From Clostridia bacterium (GTDB taxonomy: Bacteria > Bacillota > Clostridia > Christensenellales > UBA1242), in the NCBI GenBank assembly GCA_023228225.1, contig JALOBO010000102.1, positions 1-5,594 of the forward strand: DNA of 5,594 nucleotides. The letters are read 5' to 3'. The notes beneath the pieces are model-generated. The model was given only the letters and a program-made list of their open reading frames with translations, was not told where the DNA came from and did no database searches. Shown piece by piece: positions 5,161 to 5,594 of this stretch. Position numbers and translations under genes: made by a program. Position 1 is the first letter of the stretch. The number at the start of each line of letters is the position of its first letter.

Positions 5161-5177
5161 CTGAAAGGATAACAATC

Positions 5178-5594
5178 ATGCTAAATTGCGTCGCCCTTAT
5201 GGGCAGACTTGTAGCAAACCCAGAGTTAAAGCAAACACAAAGTGGTATAGCCGTAATGAGTTTTACAATAGCTTGTGACCGCTCTTATTGTAAGGCAGGC
5301 GAAGAACGCCAAGCAGTTTTTATAGATTGCACCGCATGGCGCGGCACGGCTGAATTTATTTGTAAATATTTTGGCAAGGGACAATTAATCGCGGTTCAAG
5401 GCGAACTTCAAACCCGCAGTTATACCGACAGAGACGGCAATAAACGTAAAGTTATGGAAGTAATCGTTTCGCAAGCGCATTTTGCCGAATCGAAAAAAGA
5501 AAGCAACAATAATACATATCAGGCAAAGCCCAAAGAGCAGCCGCAAAATACACAGCCTGCGCCGGATATTCCCGCCGATGATACAGGTGATTTT
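5178..5594 (+). CDS. ssb: Single-stranded DNA-binding protein (partial at right edge)
   Basis: SSB coats single-stranded DNA during replication and recombination. The OB-fold core is at about residues 1-104: MLNCVALMGRLVANPELKQT, SGIAVMSFTIACDRSY, VFIDCTAWRGTAEFICKYF (48-66), GQLIAVQGELQTRSYTDRDG (68-87) and KVMEVIVSQAHFAES. These are typical bacterial/phage SSB blocks, including the usual tryptophan (W54). A flexible Gln/Asn/Pro-rich linker follows (about 107-132), then DDTGDF, with the reading frame still open at the window's end after 139 codons. The usual acidic C-terminal tip, ending in a DxPF-like motif that docks partner proteins, should lie just beyond. The ATG at 5178 is preceded by AAAGGA 8 bases upstream. 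It is the last gene of the erf recombination cluster seen here. Confidence 0.95.
   Translation, partial: MLNCVALMGRLVANPELKQTQSGIAVMSFTIACDRSYCKAGEERQAVFIDCTAWRGTAEFICKYFGKGQLIAVQGELQTRSYTDRDGNKRKVMEVIVSQAHFAESKKESNNNTYQAKPKEQPQNTQPAPDIPADDTGDF

Noticed and set aside
1..5594. CRISPR array, tRNA, insertion sequence, att site or toxin-antitoxin pair
   Set aside because: No spaced direct repeats, tRNA-like cloverleaf, terminal inverted repeats with a transposase, or recognisable toxin or antitoxin family were seen on either strand; the small-gene overlaps fit a normal phage early operon.

Overview
The window looks like part of the early (recombination/replication) region of a temperate phage or integrated prophage of a low-to-moderate GC Gram-positive bacterium, most likely a Clostridia-type gut Firmicute. 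The reasons are that every gene is on the + strand and tightly packed, start codons mostly sit behind strong AAGGAGG-type ribosome binding sites, and the right half carries a recognisable phage set: a Gp157-family protein, an ERF single-strand annealing protein, a NinB/Orf-like protein, a small HNH-like protein and a single-stranded DNA-binding protein (SSB). The host assignment is inference; no host marker gene is present.

Left part (1-2100): the tail of an upstream gene, a 57-60 residue protein, a 269-residue orphan with a very acidic N-terminus, and then a run of small genes. Three of these encode cysteine-cluster proteins (starts at 1105, 1649, 1807) and one encodes a single-pass membrane peptide (1462). 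The last cysteine-cluster protein also seems to carry a helix-turn-helix. None of these has a function I can assign.

Middle part (2101-3195): a 218-residue phage protein of unknown function, a 77-residue coiled-coil protein and a 62-residue protein, all overlapping head to tail.

Right part (3182-5594): gp157, erf, the NinB-like gene, the HNH-like gene and ssb. The likely shared role is handling of single-stranded DNA: SSB coats it, ERF anneals it to complementary strands, and the NinB-like and HNH-like proteins plausibly assist loading or process junctions. No exonuclease partner is visible in the window. ssb runs off the right edge a few codons before its expected acidic C-terminal tip.

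The genes are joined by 1 to 16 base overlaps or gaps of no more than about 35 bases, so the region is probably one transcript with much translational coupling. I see no clear promoter, rho-independent terminator, tRNA, CRISPR array, insertion sequence or att site, and no non-coding stretch over 300 bases. I did not find a convincing new defence or mobile system. The best candidates for a second look are the degenerate HNH-like gene, the trio of cysteine-cluster proteins and the orphan 269-residue protein.
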